Position numbers and translations under genes: made by a program. From JAUICS01 sp964384335 (lineage in GTDB: Bacteria; Pseudomonadota; Alphaproteobacteria; Micavibrionales; Micavibrionaceae): a stretch of 51,285 nt of DNA. Below, piece by piece: positions 8,555 to 17,233 of this stretch (position 1 is the first letter of the stretch; the number at the start of each line of letters is the position of its first letter). The stretch covers positions 1 through 51,285 of the forward strand of contig CAYLKN010000014.1 of the NCBI GenBank assembly GCA_964384335.1, in the 5' to 3' direction. Below the pieces are notes generated by a model. It made no database searches and was not told the origin of the DNA. It saw nothing but the letters and a program-made list of their open reading frames with translations.

Positions 8555-11050
8555 TTAAATTCCGGTTGCTTCTTTTACAACGGCTTCCGCTTCGGCTTCA
8601 ATATCTTCGATCAGAGTGGTATAAGCGCCTGACTGCTGCCATACAGGCTCGCGCCCGACTTCCAGCAGGACGGGAACGGCAAGCGGGGAGGCTCTGTCAA
8701 GTTGTACGTGCCGTATTTTGCCTTCAAAACGGGTCAGAAAACCGGATAGTCTGCGTATATCTGTAAGCCCTCTGGCCGCAAGCTGTCGCGTTGCCTTGAG
8801 AAGGATGTGATCCGGCTCATATTTTTTTAAAACGTCAAATATAAGATCGGAGTTAAAAAGGATCTGACGTCCGGTTTTTTCAGTACCCGGATGACGCCGG
8901 TCGATCAGGCCTGCAACAATGGCAACATGACGAAATGTTCGCTTTAACATGGCCGATTCCTCCATCCATTCCTCAAGATCGTCACCCATGATGTCCGGTA
9001 CAAATAAGGCCTCCACATCCTTAACCGGATTTAGGGACCATACGGCAATAACGTAATCGTTTGCAACAAAACCCAAAGGATTGTATCCGAAACGTTCCAT
9101 CCGGCGGGTTAAAAGCATACCCAGGGTCTGATGTGCGTTCCTGCCCTCAAAACAATATGCAACCAGGTAATGCGTGGGCCTGTTTTTGTTTCGTGCGGCG
9201 CGCGGTCTGCGGTTGCGCGTAAACGTTTCAACCAAAAGTCCGTCCATGGGCGGCAGAACGGATCGCTCTTTCTGGATTTCCAGCCACTCCCTTACAGGCG
9301 CCGGAAGTCCTTCCCATGTCAGCGGGCTTCCGAGCATGGCGCGGATATGGTCGGCCAGTGAGGTTGTCAGCGGCAGGCGGCCACCCGCGTAGGCGGGCAC
9401 TTTCGGATCTTCCCCCGGTTTTGCCTTGCTAACGATAACCTTGTTTTTTTCTATGCCATCAAATTTCAGTATCTGTCCTGAAAAAACGAAGTTGTCGCCA
9501 GGCGTTAGGCCCAGTATGAAATACTCCTCAACCTGACCGAGTTTCCGGCCTCTTTTAAACTGTATCGTGTATTGGCTGTCTTCAACTATGGTGCCGACGT
9601 TCATACGGTATTGCCGGGCAAACCGGTTGTGTGCAATTTCAAGATTTCCATCCTCAGTTTCTATCAGTTTTTGATACTGATCATAGGATTTCAGGGAATA
9701 ACCGCCGTTGCGAACGAATTCGAGAGCCTTGTCAAAATCTGCACGTTCCAGATTTCTGTAGGGCGCGGCCTGTATAACTTCGGAATAAAGCGCTTCTGGG
9801 TCAAGTGGTCCGGCACATGCCATTCCCAGAATATGCTGGGCCAGAATATCAAGACTGCCTTCTGAATCCGTTTCTCCGTCGAGCCATCCGTGTTTTATGG
9901 ACTCAATCGCCGCCTGACATTCCATGACTTCAAATCGGTTTGCCGGAACAAGTACAGCCTTTGAAGGTTCATCCATCCTGTGATTGGCCCGTCCAATTCT
10001 CTGCAGTAGTCGAGAAGCACCTTTCGGGGCCCCGATCTGTATCACGAGATCAACTTCGCCCCAGTCTATGCCCAGATCAAGTGAGGATGTTGCCACCACG
10101 GCGTCAAGACGCCCGGAAGCCATTGCATTTTCAACCTTTTTTCGCTGTTCGGCTGCAAGACTGCCGTGATGCAGTGATATTTTAAGATTGTCGTTATTCA
10201 GATGCCAGAGTGTCTGGAATATAATCTCGGCCTGGGCCCGAGTGTTGACAAATATTATGCTGTGTCTGTGGTTCTTGATCAGATTATAAATTTCCTCGGC
10301 CGCATATGTTGCCATATGCCCGGACCACGGCAGATGCTGCCGCGTTCTGAGTATAGAAATCTCAGGCATAACTTTATCTTTTGCCCTTATAACATTAATA
10401 TCATTGAATAAATATCGCTTAATGCTGTCTGTGTCTGCGATTGTTGCAGACAAGCCTATAAAACGGCAATTTTCGGCGATGGTTTTTAATCGTGCCAAAT
10501 TGAGCGAAAGAAGCTCTCCGCGCCGTGTGCCGGCCAGAGCATGAAGTTCATCAAGGATCACATAGTTCAGGTTTTTAAAAAATGTATGCCCGTCTTTGAA
10601 CGAAAGCATAAGGGCAAGGCTTTCCGGTGTTGTCATCAGGATATTAGGTGGTTTTTGTCTTTGTTTTTGCCGTTTGTGGGCCGGTGTATCACCCGTACGT
10701 ATTTCGCATCGGATCGGCAGACCCATTTCATCAATTGGGATTTGTACGTTCCTTTGAATATCAGCCGCGAGAGCCTTCAAAGGGGAAATATAAAGCGTAA
10801 ACAATGAGTTGGATTCAGATATTGAAGTGTCCTGAGAGATTTGTATAAGACTCGGCAAGAATCCGGAAAGCGTCTTTCCGGCACCGGTCGGGGCAATAAG
10901 AAGGCAGCCTCTCCCTTTACCTGTGACTTCAATGATTTTGAGTTGATGGTCAAATGGCTTCCAGCCCCTTGAGCGGAACCAGCTTTCAAAGGGCTCAGGC
11001 AAAGTCACGGAAGTGTTAAGACCATCGTCCTGATCGGCGTTTTGGGACAA
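8555..11050 (-). CDS. lhr: Ligase-associated Lhr-core DEXH-box DNA helicase
   Basis: Predicted ATP-dependent 3'-5' DNA helicase of the Lhr-core type, the motor of the ligase-associated repair cluster. The 831-residue protein has Walker A APTGAGKT (53-60), DELH (167-170), the SAT motif and motif VI with QRIGRANHR. These are followed by the winged-helix and Lhr-specific C-terminal region; the length is typical of the short 'core' form. There is no ATG near the N-terminus. The first possible start is TTG at 11050, directly after the TAA of the DHH gene and in the same frame; a GTG at 11008 is the next option and would begin just before the conserved LPEPFESWF. Initiation therefore probably depends on translation of the upstream gene. 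Confidence 0.93.
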   Translation of the reverse strand: MSQNADQDDGLNTSVTLPEPFESWFRSRGWKPFDHQLKIIEVTGKGRGCLLIAPTGAGKTLSGFLPSLIQISQDTSISESNSLFTLYISPLKALAADIQRNVQIPIDEMGLPIRCEIRTGDTPAHKRQKQRQKPPNILMTTPESLALMLSFKDGHTFFKNLNYVILDELHALAGTRRGELLSLNLARLKTIAENCRFIGLSATIADTDSIKRYLFNDINVIRAKDKVMPEISILRTRQHLPWSGHMATYAAEEIYNLIKNHRHSIIFVNTRAQAEIIFQTLWHLNNDNLKISLHHGSLAAEQRKKVENAMASGRLDAVVATSSLDLGIDWGEVDLVIQIGAPKGASRLLQRIGRANHRMDEPSKAVLVPANRFEVMECQAAIESIKHGWLDGETDSEGSLDILAQHILGMACAGPLDPEALYSEVIQAAPYRNLERADFDKALEFVRNGGYSLKSYDQYQKLIETEDGNLEIAHNRFARQYRMNVGTIVEDSQYTIQFKRGRKLGQVEEYFILGLTPGDNFVFSGQILKFDGIEKNKVIVSKAKPGEDPKVPAYAGGRLPLTTSLADHIRAMLGSPLTWEGLPAPVREWLEIQKERSVLPPMDGLLVETFTRNRRPRAARNKNRPTHYLVAYCFEGRNAHQTLGMLLTRRMERFGYNPLGFVANDYVIAVWSLNPVKDVEALFVPDIMGDDLEEWMEESAMLKRTFRHVAIVAGLIDRRHPGTEKTGRQILFNSDLIFDVLKKYEPDHILLKATRQLAARGLTDIRRLSGFLTRFEGKIRHVQLDRASPLAVPVLLEVGREPVWQQSGAYTTLIEDIEAEAEAVVKEATGI

Positions 11051-12022
11051 TTAACCGTCCGTTGTTATTCTTTGTATGAGTTCTTCAAGGACAGCATCTG
11101 CATTGTCCGTATCAATCTGGCAGGTGCCTGCCGCTTCATGGCCGCCGCCACCGTATTGAAGCATGAGATTGCCGACATCCGTTTGAGATGTGCGGTTCAG
11201 TATCGATTTTCCAACTGCAAAAACAATATTCTGTTTGTTTTTACCCCACATGACATGGCAGGAAATATTGCATCTTGTGAACAGGGCGTACACCATGAAA
11301 CGGTTTCCGGGCCATATCATTTCTTCTTCTCGTAAATCAATAACAGCCAGGTTTTGATGAATATGGGCACATTTTTGAATCTGATCTTTAAATTTGCCCT
11401 GGTAATTTTTGTAAAGATCAACGCGCTGTTTAACATCGGGAAGTGCAAGTATCTCGTTAATATCTGAATGTTCCCGGCAATAATCGATCAAATTCATCAT
11501 AAGCTGGTAATTCGAAATATTGAAGTCGCGGAAACGTCCAAGTCCCGTACGTGCATCCATAATAAAACTAAGCAGGTCCCAGCCTTCGGGCTCAAGAATA
11601 TCATCTTTTGAAAACGCAGCAGAATCGGCCTTGTCAACAGCCACCATCATCTCCTCCGGTATTTTATCAAATTTCTTTTTACCGCCGAAGTAACGGTAAA
11701 CAACACGCGAAGCCGAGGGCGCATCAGGATCGATAATAAGATTTCCGGGATCGTTTTGAAGCCGTTCAAGTTCACTTTTATGATGGTCGAAGGCGATGTA
11801 AACACCTTCAACATAGGGAAGGTTGGTTGTAATATCGTTTTCGGAGACAGAAATCTTGCCGTCCTGCATATCTTTTGGATGCACAAACAGTATTTCATCA
11901 ATAATCTCGATTTCTTTAAGCAGAACGGCACTGACAAGACCGTCCATATCACTTCGTGTTATAAGGCGGAATTTTCTGTCAGGAATTTCATTTTGTAATT
12001 TTTTTACTGAAGCTTCTGTCAT
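11051..12022 (-). CDS. DHH family phosphoesterase
   Basis: Predicted metal-dependent phosphoesterase of the DHH/DHHA1 superfamily (RecJ, NrnA and exopolyphosphatase relatives). The 323-residue protein has the first metal motif as SDMDG (24-28), the DHH triad at residues 79-81 (FDHHKSE), an insert with conserved acidic residues, and the C-terminal DHHA1 glycine motif GGGGHEAAG. The substrate cannot be decided; nanoRNA, cyclic dinucleotide, single-stranded DNA ends or polyphosphate are all possible. It is the first gene of the ten-gene minus-strand run and sits between the two halves of the ligase-associated repair cluster. Its stop is immediately followed, in frame, by the helicase start, so the two products are probably made in a fixed ratio. 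Confidence 0.88.
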   Translation of the reverse strand: MTEASVKKLQNEIPDRKFRLITRSDMDGLVSAVLLKEIEIIDEILFVHPKDMQDGKISVSENDITTNLPYVEGVYIAFDHHKSELERLQNDPGNLIIDPDAPSASRVVYRYFGGKKKFDKIPEEMMVAVDKADSAAFSKDDILEPEGWDLLSFIMDARTGLGRFRDFNISNYQLMMNLIDYCREHSDINEILALPDVKQRVDLYKNYQGKFKDQIQKCAHIHQNLAVIDLREEEMIWPGNRFMVYALFTRCNISCHVMWGKNKQNIVFAVGKSILNRTSQTDVGNLMLQYGGGGHEAAGTCQIDTDNADAVLEELIQRITTDG

Positions 12023-12179
12023 AGCCTGAACCGGTACCTGTATTTGTTATGTTCTATAAAATTATTAAAATGGAAATTACATATCTGTTCAAGTGGTCGC
12101 TGCATTATAACTGCATTATTGCACAAGCGGATGTGTTTTCAGTCCGGATCCAGGGTCAAAAGTCTTATACGAGGAAAAA
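12023..12179. promoter_or_regulatory. Divergent intergenic region driving both repair-gene runs
   Basis: This 157 bp stretch separates the minus-strand operon from the plus-strand exonuclease–ligase operon and must hold both promoters. On the minus strand a TATAAT (plus-strand ATTATA at 12104-12109) could be a -10 box, but no good -35 box lies at the usual distance. The repeated CTGCATTA around 12100-12117 is a possible protein site. I found neither the alphaproteobacterial LexA pattern GTTC-N7-GTTC nor an EcfG-type GGAAC box. A GAGGA ribosome site precedes the exonuclease ATG. Confidence 0.4.
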
Positions 12180-13220
12180 ATGTCAAAAAAAACAAAAGGC
12201 AATACCTGGCTGACAAATACGGATAAAGGATTATATTGCCTGCCGGGCGATTTTTATATTGATCCTTACCGCCCGGTGGACTATGCGCTCATTTCTCACG
12301 GGCACGCCGATCATGCAAGGGCAGGGCATGATTATGTTCTCTCAACATCACAGACTCTGGACATCATGCGCCTGCGTTACGGTCATGAAGCCATAAAAAG
12401 GCAAAGCCAGATTGCGGAAACAGGAAAAAAAATAAAAATCAGGGATGTGGATGTAACATTTTTCCCGGCCGGTCACGTTTTGGGAAGTGCCCAGATTCTG
12501 CTTGAATATAAAGGGGAGAGAATTGTCTTTTCCGGCGATTACAAAAGGCAGGGCGATGCGACATGTAGCGCTTTTGAGCTCGTTCTGTGTGATATATTTA
12601 TCACCGAGGCTACGTTCGGTTTGCCTGTCTTCCGGCATCCGGACGTCAGCGTGGAAATTCAAAAATTAACGGACTCTCTAAAAACATTTACCGACAGGGC
12701 GCATTTGATCGGATGTTATGCTCTTGGCAAGGCGCAGCGGGTTTTGAAGGAAATCAGACTGGACGGATACGACAAGACCATATTCATTCACGGCGCCCTT
12801 CATAAACTCATTGAATATTATCAGACGCAGGGCATTGACCTTGGTGACGTGCGTTTACCTTACGACGAAAGACAGAAAAACACCCGCAGTCAGGATTATG
12901 CAGGCGCGGTTATATTGGCCCCGCCTTCCGCAATACAGTCATTATGGGCAAGGCGGTTTAAAGACGCCGTTCTCTGCATGGCTTCGGGCTGGATGCGCAT
13001 CAGGCAACGCGCCAAGCAGAGAGGGATAGAATTACCGATGATTATATCCGATCATGCGGATTGGGATGATTTAACCCGTACTATTCTGGAAACCAACGCC
13101 AGGGAGATATGGGTAACGCACGGCCGTGAAGAGGCACTTGTTCACTGGTGCCGCAAACGGGGACTTGAAGCACTGCCGCTTTCGCTGATTGGATATGGTG
13201 ATGAAAATGAAGATGTATAA
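12180..13220 (+). CDS. Ligase-associated MBL-fold DNA exonuclease
   Basis: Predicted beta-CASP metallo-beta-lactamase nuclease, the EXO component of the ligase-associated repair cluster and a relative of SNM1/Artemis. The 346-residue protein has HGHADH (40-45), the third motif GHVLGSAQ (99-106) and FSGDYKRQGD around Asp120, all expected metal ligands, then the beta-CASP part. The ATG at 12180 is preceded by GAGGA. The gene ends 3 bp before the ligase start, so the pair is cotranscribed and probably coupled. It is divergent from the helicase and phosphoesterase parts of the same cluster, unlike the collinear four-gene arrangement. Confidence 0.93.
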   Translation: MSKKTKGNTWLTNTDKGLYCLPGDFYIDPYRPVDYALISHGHADHARAGHDYVLSTSQTLDIMRLRYGHEAIKRQSQIAETGKKIKIRDVDVTFFPAGHVLGSAQILLEYKGERIVFSGDYKRQGDATCSAFELVLCDIFITEATFGLPVFRHPDVSVEIQKLTDSLKTFTDRAHLIGCYALGKAQRVLKEIRLDGYDKTIFIHGALHKLIEYYQTQGIDLGDVRLPYDERQKNTRSQDYAGAVILAPPSAIQSLWARRFKDAVLCMASGWMRIRQRAKQRGIELPMIISDHADWDDLTRTILETNAREIWVTHGREEALVHWCRKRGLEALPLSLIGYGDENEDV

Positions 13221-13223
13221 ACC

Positions 13224-14837
13224 ATGAGAGAATTTGCATCACTTCTTGAGAAGCTGGTTTTTATGCCTTCGCGGAATGGCAAGATAAGAGTTTTGAAAGA
13301 GTATTTCGAAGTGACACCGGATCCGGAACGCGGATGGGCGCTGGCTGCCCTGACGGGCGCCCTTGATCTCATTCACATCAAGTCCTCTGCGGTTAAAGAT
13401 ATGGCGAAAAACAGACTGGATCCCGTTCTTTTTGAATATTCCTATGATTATGTCGGGGATCTTGCAGAGACTGTTTCTCTTATATGGCCGGATAAGGACG
13501 ATGAAACGCCCGGGCATGTCCCGGATAATCCCGATCTTGGAACGGTTATTCATACGCTGAACTCAGCTTCAAAAAAACAGGCTATCGCGCTTTTCGCTGA
13601 CTATCTGGATATTTTCGGAATTAAGGAAAGATTTGCCCTCATCAAGTTAACAGGCGGCGGTTTGCGTGTCGGTGTATCTGAAAGACTTTGTAAAGTGGCT
13701 CTTGCCGAATATGGTGATAAGTCTGTGGAAGATATTGAGGAAGTCTGGCATACTCTGGATCCGCCATATGTGGATATGTTCGGATGGCTTGATAATATCC
13801 TTCAAAAACCGGCGATTCATGACAAGCCTTATTTCAGGCCGCTAATGCTTGCCACTCCGTTTGAAGACGCGACATTGGAAAATCTTGATCCTGGTGATTT
13901 TCTGGCTGAATGGAAATGGGACGGTATAAGAGTGCAGCTTGTCTCAGTTAACGGAGCCACCAGACTTTATTCTAGGACAGGCGAGGATATTTCGGCAACA
14001 TTTCCAGATCTTTTGCACGGTATTGAATTTGAAAGCGTTCTGGATGGCGAGCTTGTGGTCATGCAAAATAATGAGGTCCAGTCTTTCAACAGTCTTCAGC
14101 AAAGGCTTAACAGAAAAACAGTATCCAAAAAGCTTTTGACGGAATCCCCTGCCTATCTGAAAGTTTACGATATTCTTTTAAGCGGGCGGACTGACACGAG
14201 AACCGTTCCTTTCCTTGAGAGGCGACAAATTCTTGAATCCTGGATGGAAAACAACAGACAGTATCCGCGCCTCTCTTTATCTCCTCTTGTGGAATTCCGC
14301 CACTGGAAAGATTTGAAGGAGAAAAAAGAAAAGATCCGGGAAGTGCCGGGGCATCTCCATGTAGAAGGGGTTATGATCAAGCGTAAAGACAGTCTTTATG
14401 TGCCGGGCAGGCCAAAAGGCCCGTGGTATAAATGGAAAAGAACGCCGCCGACACTGGATTGTGTCATGATGTATGCGCAAAGAGGGCACGGAAAACGCTC
14501 CTCCTATTATTCGGATTTCACATTCGGATGCTGGCGAACCGATGAAAATGGTGCGCGGGAGCTTGTACCTGTCGGCAAGGCCTATTTCGGGTTTACCGAT
14601 CAGGAGTTGCGTGCACTCGATAAATGGGTGCGCAATAACACAATTGCGACTTACGGACCGGTCAGAGAAGTTAAAAAGGAATGCGTTCTGGAAATCGCTT
14701 TCGATTCGATACATCGTTCTAAACGCCACAAATCAGGACTTGCCATGCGCTTTCCAAGAATCTCGAGAATCAGGTACGATAAACTCGCTTATGAGGCCAA
14801 TACGGTTCTCGATGCGGAAAACCTGTTACTGGAATAA
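13224..14837 (+). CDS. ATP-dependent DNA ligase of the ligase-associated repair cluster
   Basis: Predicted ATP-dependent DNA ligase that seals nicks after end processing. The 537-residue protein has an N-terminal alpha-helical DNA-binding domain (to about residue 200), then the nucleotidyltransferase domain with the adenylation lysine in EWKWDGIR (Lys231), SRTGEDIS, a conserved LDGELVV, and the C-terminal OB domain ending in RFPRISRIRYDK. This is the stand-alone type, lacking LigD polymerase and phosphoesterase domains. It starts 3 bp after the exonuclease and is followed 3 bp later by a GtrA-like gene. The main replicative NAD-dependent ligase is not in this window. Confidence 0.95.
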   Translation: MREFASLLEKLVFMPSRNGKIRVLKEYFEVTPDPERGWALAALTGALDLIHIKSSAVKDMAKNRLDPVLFEYSYDYVGDLAETVSLIWPDKDDETPGHVPDNPDLGTVIHTLNSASKKQAIALFADYLDIFGIKERFALIKLTGGGLRVGVSERLCKVALAEYGDKSVEDIEEVWHTLDPPYVDMFGWLDNILQKPAIHDKPYFRPLMLATPFEDATLENLDPGDFLAEWKWDGIRVQLVSVNGATRLYSRTGEDISATFPDLLHGIEFESVLDGELVVMQNNEVQSFNSLQQRLNRKTVSKKLLTESPAYLKVYDILLSGRTDTRTVPFLERRQILESWMENNRQYPRLSLSPLVEFRHWKDLKEKKEKIREVPGHLHVEGVMIKRKDSLYVPGRPKGPWYKWKRTPPTLDCVMMYAQRGHGKRSSYYSDFTFGCWRTDENGARELVPVGKAYFGFTDQELRALDKWVRNNTIATYGPVREVKKECVLEIAFDSIHRSKRHKSGLAMRFPRISRIRYDKLAYEANTVLDAENLLLE

Positions 14838-14840
14838 ATA

Positions 14841-15320
14841 ATGAATTTTTACAGGGTCCACGTTTTTATTGTCAGGTGTTTTCCGTTTCTTAAACGGTTT
14901 TATAACTTTGTCGTTTCCCGAAAATATATTCTGCGTACGCTTGTTGCGTATCTTGGGAACATATTTACTGATGGCCTGGTTTATTTTGTTCTGATCTTAT
15001 TTTTCGGGATTAATGAATTTCTGGCACATATTGTTTCTTTCTGTTGTGGCGCACTCTACCTCTTCCTGATTCACAAATACTGGACTTTTGGAAATGTTTC
15101 CGGTCATAAATCCATGAAGCGCGAGATGTGGAGGTTTGCCAAAATCATCGGTACTGCACTTATTGCAAGTTTTCTGGTTCTCAATATTTCCGGGTTTTTT
15201 GTAAATGCGTACCTGGCAAAGATTTTTGCCCTCTGTATCACCGTGGCGATTTATGCGGCAGGATTTCCGCATTATGTTTTTAAAACAGGGGACAAACCGT
15301 CAAATACAACCGCAGGCTAG
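14841..15320 (+). CDS. GtrA-like small membrane protein
   Basis: A 159-residue protein with four predicted membrane segments and the family mark HKYWTFG near residue 77 (compare N/K-x-W-T-F in GtrA/DPMS proteins). GtrA-like proteins are thought to move or present polyprenyl-linked sugars across the inner membrane; the exact role varies. It follows the DNA ligase by 3 bp and so belongs to the same transcript, which is odd because no glycosylation genes are nearby. The last bases overlap convergently with the end of clpX: both stops share the palindrome CTAG. Confidence 0.78.
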   Translation: MNFYRVHVFIVRCFPFLKRFYNFVVSRKYILRTLVAYLGNIFTDGLVYFVLILFFGINEFLAHIVSFCCGALYLFLIHKYWTFGNVSGHKSMKREMWRFAKIIGTALIASFLVLNISGFFVNAYLAKIFALCITVAIYAAGFPHYVFKTGDKPSNTTAG

Positions 15321-16615
15321 TTTGCGGCCGTGGCTTCCTCTTTCTTTTTCTGTTTTTCCGCCTTGTCCTGAGACCTTTTATCAGAATAAACGATTACAGG
15401 CTTTCCGGCATCTATCGATTCATCCGTTATAACGACTTCCCCAACATCCTCAAGACCTGGCAGCTCAAACATTGTTTCCAGCAAGAAGTTTTCCATTATT
15501 GATCTCAGGCCCCGTGCGCCTGTCTGTCTTTCAATGGCTTTTTGGGCAATTTTAATAAGGGCCTGATCCTGGAATTTAAGTTCCACGCCCTCCATTTTGA
15601 AAAGCTGCTGGTATTGTTTTACCAGGGCGTTTTTAGGTTCTGTGAGAATCTTAACCAACGCATCCTCATCAAGATCCTCAAGGGTGGCAATAACCGGCAG
15701 ACGGCCCACAAACTCGGGAATAAGGCCGTATTTCAGAAGGTCTTCCGGCTCCAGCGACTTAAGATGCTCCCCGGTTTTCTTTTCTTCCGCCGAACGTACG
15801 TCCGCGCCAAAACCGATTGTTGTGCCGCGCCCCCTGTCTGCAATAATTTTTTCCAGACCGGCAAAGGCTCCTCCACATATAAAAAGAATATTGCTTGTAT
15901 CGACCTGCAAAAACTCCTGCTGCGGGTGTTTGCGTCCACCTTGAGGCGGTATGCTGGCAACCGTACCTTCCATGAGTTTGAGAAGAGCCTGCTGTACGCC
16001 TTCTCCGGAGACATCCCGTGTGATAGAGGGATTGTCTGATTTTCTGCTGATTTTATCGATTTCGTCAATGTAGACGATACCGCGTTGAGCCCGTTCAACA
16101 TTATATTCGGAGGATTGAAGAAGTTTCAGGACAATATTTTCAACATCTTCACCGACGTAACCCGCTTCTGTAAGAGTGGTTGCGTCTGCCATGGTGAAGG
16201 GTACATCAAGTATACGCGCCAGTGTCTGGGCCAAAAGTGTTTTACCGCAGCCTGTCGGGCCGATTAGAAGGATATTGGATTTTGAAAGTTCAATCTCGCT
16301 GTTCTGCTGGGAATGTTCCAGGCGCTTGTAATGGTTATGAACGGCGACAGAGAGAACCTTCTTCGCGGCACTTTGCCCGATGACGTAGTCTTCAAGTACC
16401 GAATGAATTTCCTTGGGCGTCGGCACGCTTCCACCGGACCTTACAAGCTGGTTTTTGTCTTCTTCGCGAATTATGTCTGTACAAAGCTCGACACATTCAT
16501 TGCAGATAAACACATTGGGTCCTGCAATAAGCTTTCTTACCTCATGCTGACTTTTGCCGCAGAAGGAGCAGTAAAGCGTTGTGTTTTTACCATCGTTATT
16601 TCCGGATTTGCTCAT
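15317..16615 (-). CDS. clpX: ATP-dependent Clp protease ATP-binding subunit ClpX
   Basis: AAA+ unfoldase that selects substrates and feeds them to ClpP. The 432-residue protein has the N-terminal C4 zinc-binding domain (Cys16, Cys19, Cys38, Cys41), Walker A GPTGCGKT (119-126), pore motif YVGEDVEN and Walker B VYIDEIDKI, plus the IGF loop that docks on ClpP. The C-terminus has a Lys/Glu-rich tail of about 15 residues, somewhat longer than usual. clpP is not beside it here, unlike the frequent clpP–clpX–lon order. It is divergent from sufE across a 186 bp intergenic region that probably holds both promoters. Confidence 0.97.
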   Translation of the reverse strand: MSKSGNNDGKNTTLYCSFCGKSQHEVRKLIAGPNVFICNECVELCTDIIREEDKNQLVRSGGSVPTPKEIHSVLEDYVIGQSAAKKVLSVAVHNHYKRLEHSQQNSEIELSKSNILLIGPTGCGKTLLAQTLARILDVPFTMADATTLTEAGYVGEDVENIVLKLLQSSEYNVERAQRGIVYIDEIDKISRKSDNPSITRDVSGEGVQQALLKLMEGTVASIPPQGGRKHPQQEFLQVDTSNILFICGGAFAGLEKIIADRGRGTTIGFGADVRSAEEKKTGEHLKSLEPEDLLKYGLIPEFVGRLPVIATLEDLDEDALVKILTEPKNALVKQYQQLFKMEGVELKFQDQALIKIAQKAIERQTGARGLRSIMENFLLETMFELPGLEDVGEVVITDESIDAGKPVIVYSDKRSQDKAEKQKKKEEATAAN

Positions 16616-16801
16616 GAGTAGATAACTTTTTGTTGTACTTTATGTTATATTAATCTGCCAACTGAAACAGATGCTTGCAAGCCTTATAAATAATGTTTGC
16701 ACCAATATCCTAAAAAACAAGTCTTGTCCGTTGCCATTTCAAAACTGAAGTATATTGTCAGAATCTTAAGAAAATCATAAATAACTGCTTTTTTAAAAAC
16801 A

Positions 16802-17233
16802 ATGGCCGATTTGCAGGAAATTAAAGAAACGTTTGATCTTCTTGATGACTGGGAAGACCGATACAAGTATATCATCGATCTGGGAAAGCATTTGGAACCT
16901 ATGGATGAGGCACTGAAAACCCCGGCAACCAAAGTTAACGGCTGTATATCCCAGGTATGGATGATTCCCGAAACCCGTCAAAAGGACGGGAAAACCATTC
17001 TTCATTTTGTGGCGGACAGCGATGCATTCATTGTAAAAGGATTAATTGCCGTTTTGTTTGCAATTTATCAGGATAAAACTCCTGATGAAATCAGGCAAAC
17101 AGACCTTGAGCCGCTTTTTGAGGATTTGAAACTTGAGGAGCATCTATCGCCAAATCGCAGGAATGGATTTTATGCCATGATTGAACGCATCAAAAGTTTT
17201 GCGTCCGGGCCCTCCCTTAATGAAAGCAGCTGA
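16802..17233 (+). CDS. sufE: Cysteine desulfurase activator SufE
   Basis: Sulfur-transfer partner of the SufS cysteine desulfurase in Fe-S cluster assembly. The 143-residue protein carries the conserved VNGCISQVW with the sulfur-accepting Cys48 and has the normal length. There is no clear ribosome-binding site before the ATG at 16802, so translation may be modest or leader-dependent. It stands alone: no sufBCDS genes are visible, a common state in alphaproteobacteria. An A+T-rich, gene-poor stretch begins right after its stop. Confidence 0.93.
   Translation: MADLQEIKETFDLLDDWEDRYKYIIDLGKHLEPMDEALKTPATKVNGCISQVWMIPETRQKDGKTILHFVADSDAFIVKGLIAVLFAIYQDKTPDEIRQTDLEPLFEDLKLEEHLSPNRRNGFYAMIERIKSFASGPSLNESS

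Noticed and set aside
11051..11053. Recoding of the DHH stop as selenocysteine or pyrrolysine
   Set aside because: The stop is TAA, which neither system uses, and there is no stem-loop I can see after it.
12023..12179. LexA (SOS) control of the repair operons
   Set aside because: No GTTC-N7-GTTC or its reverse was found; single GTTC words occur without a partner at the right distance.
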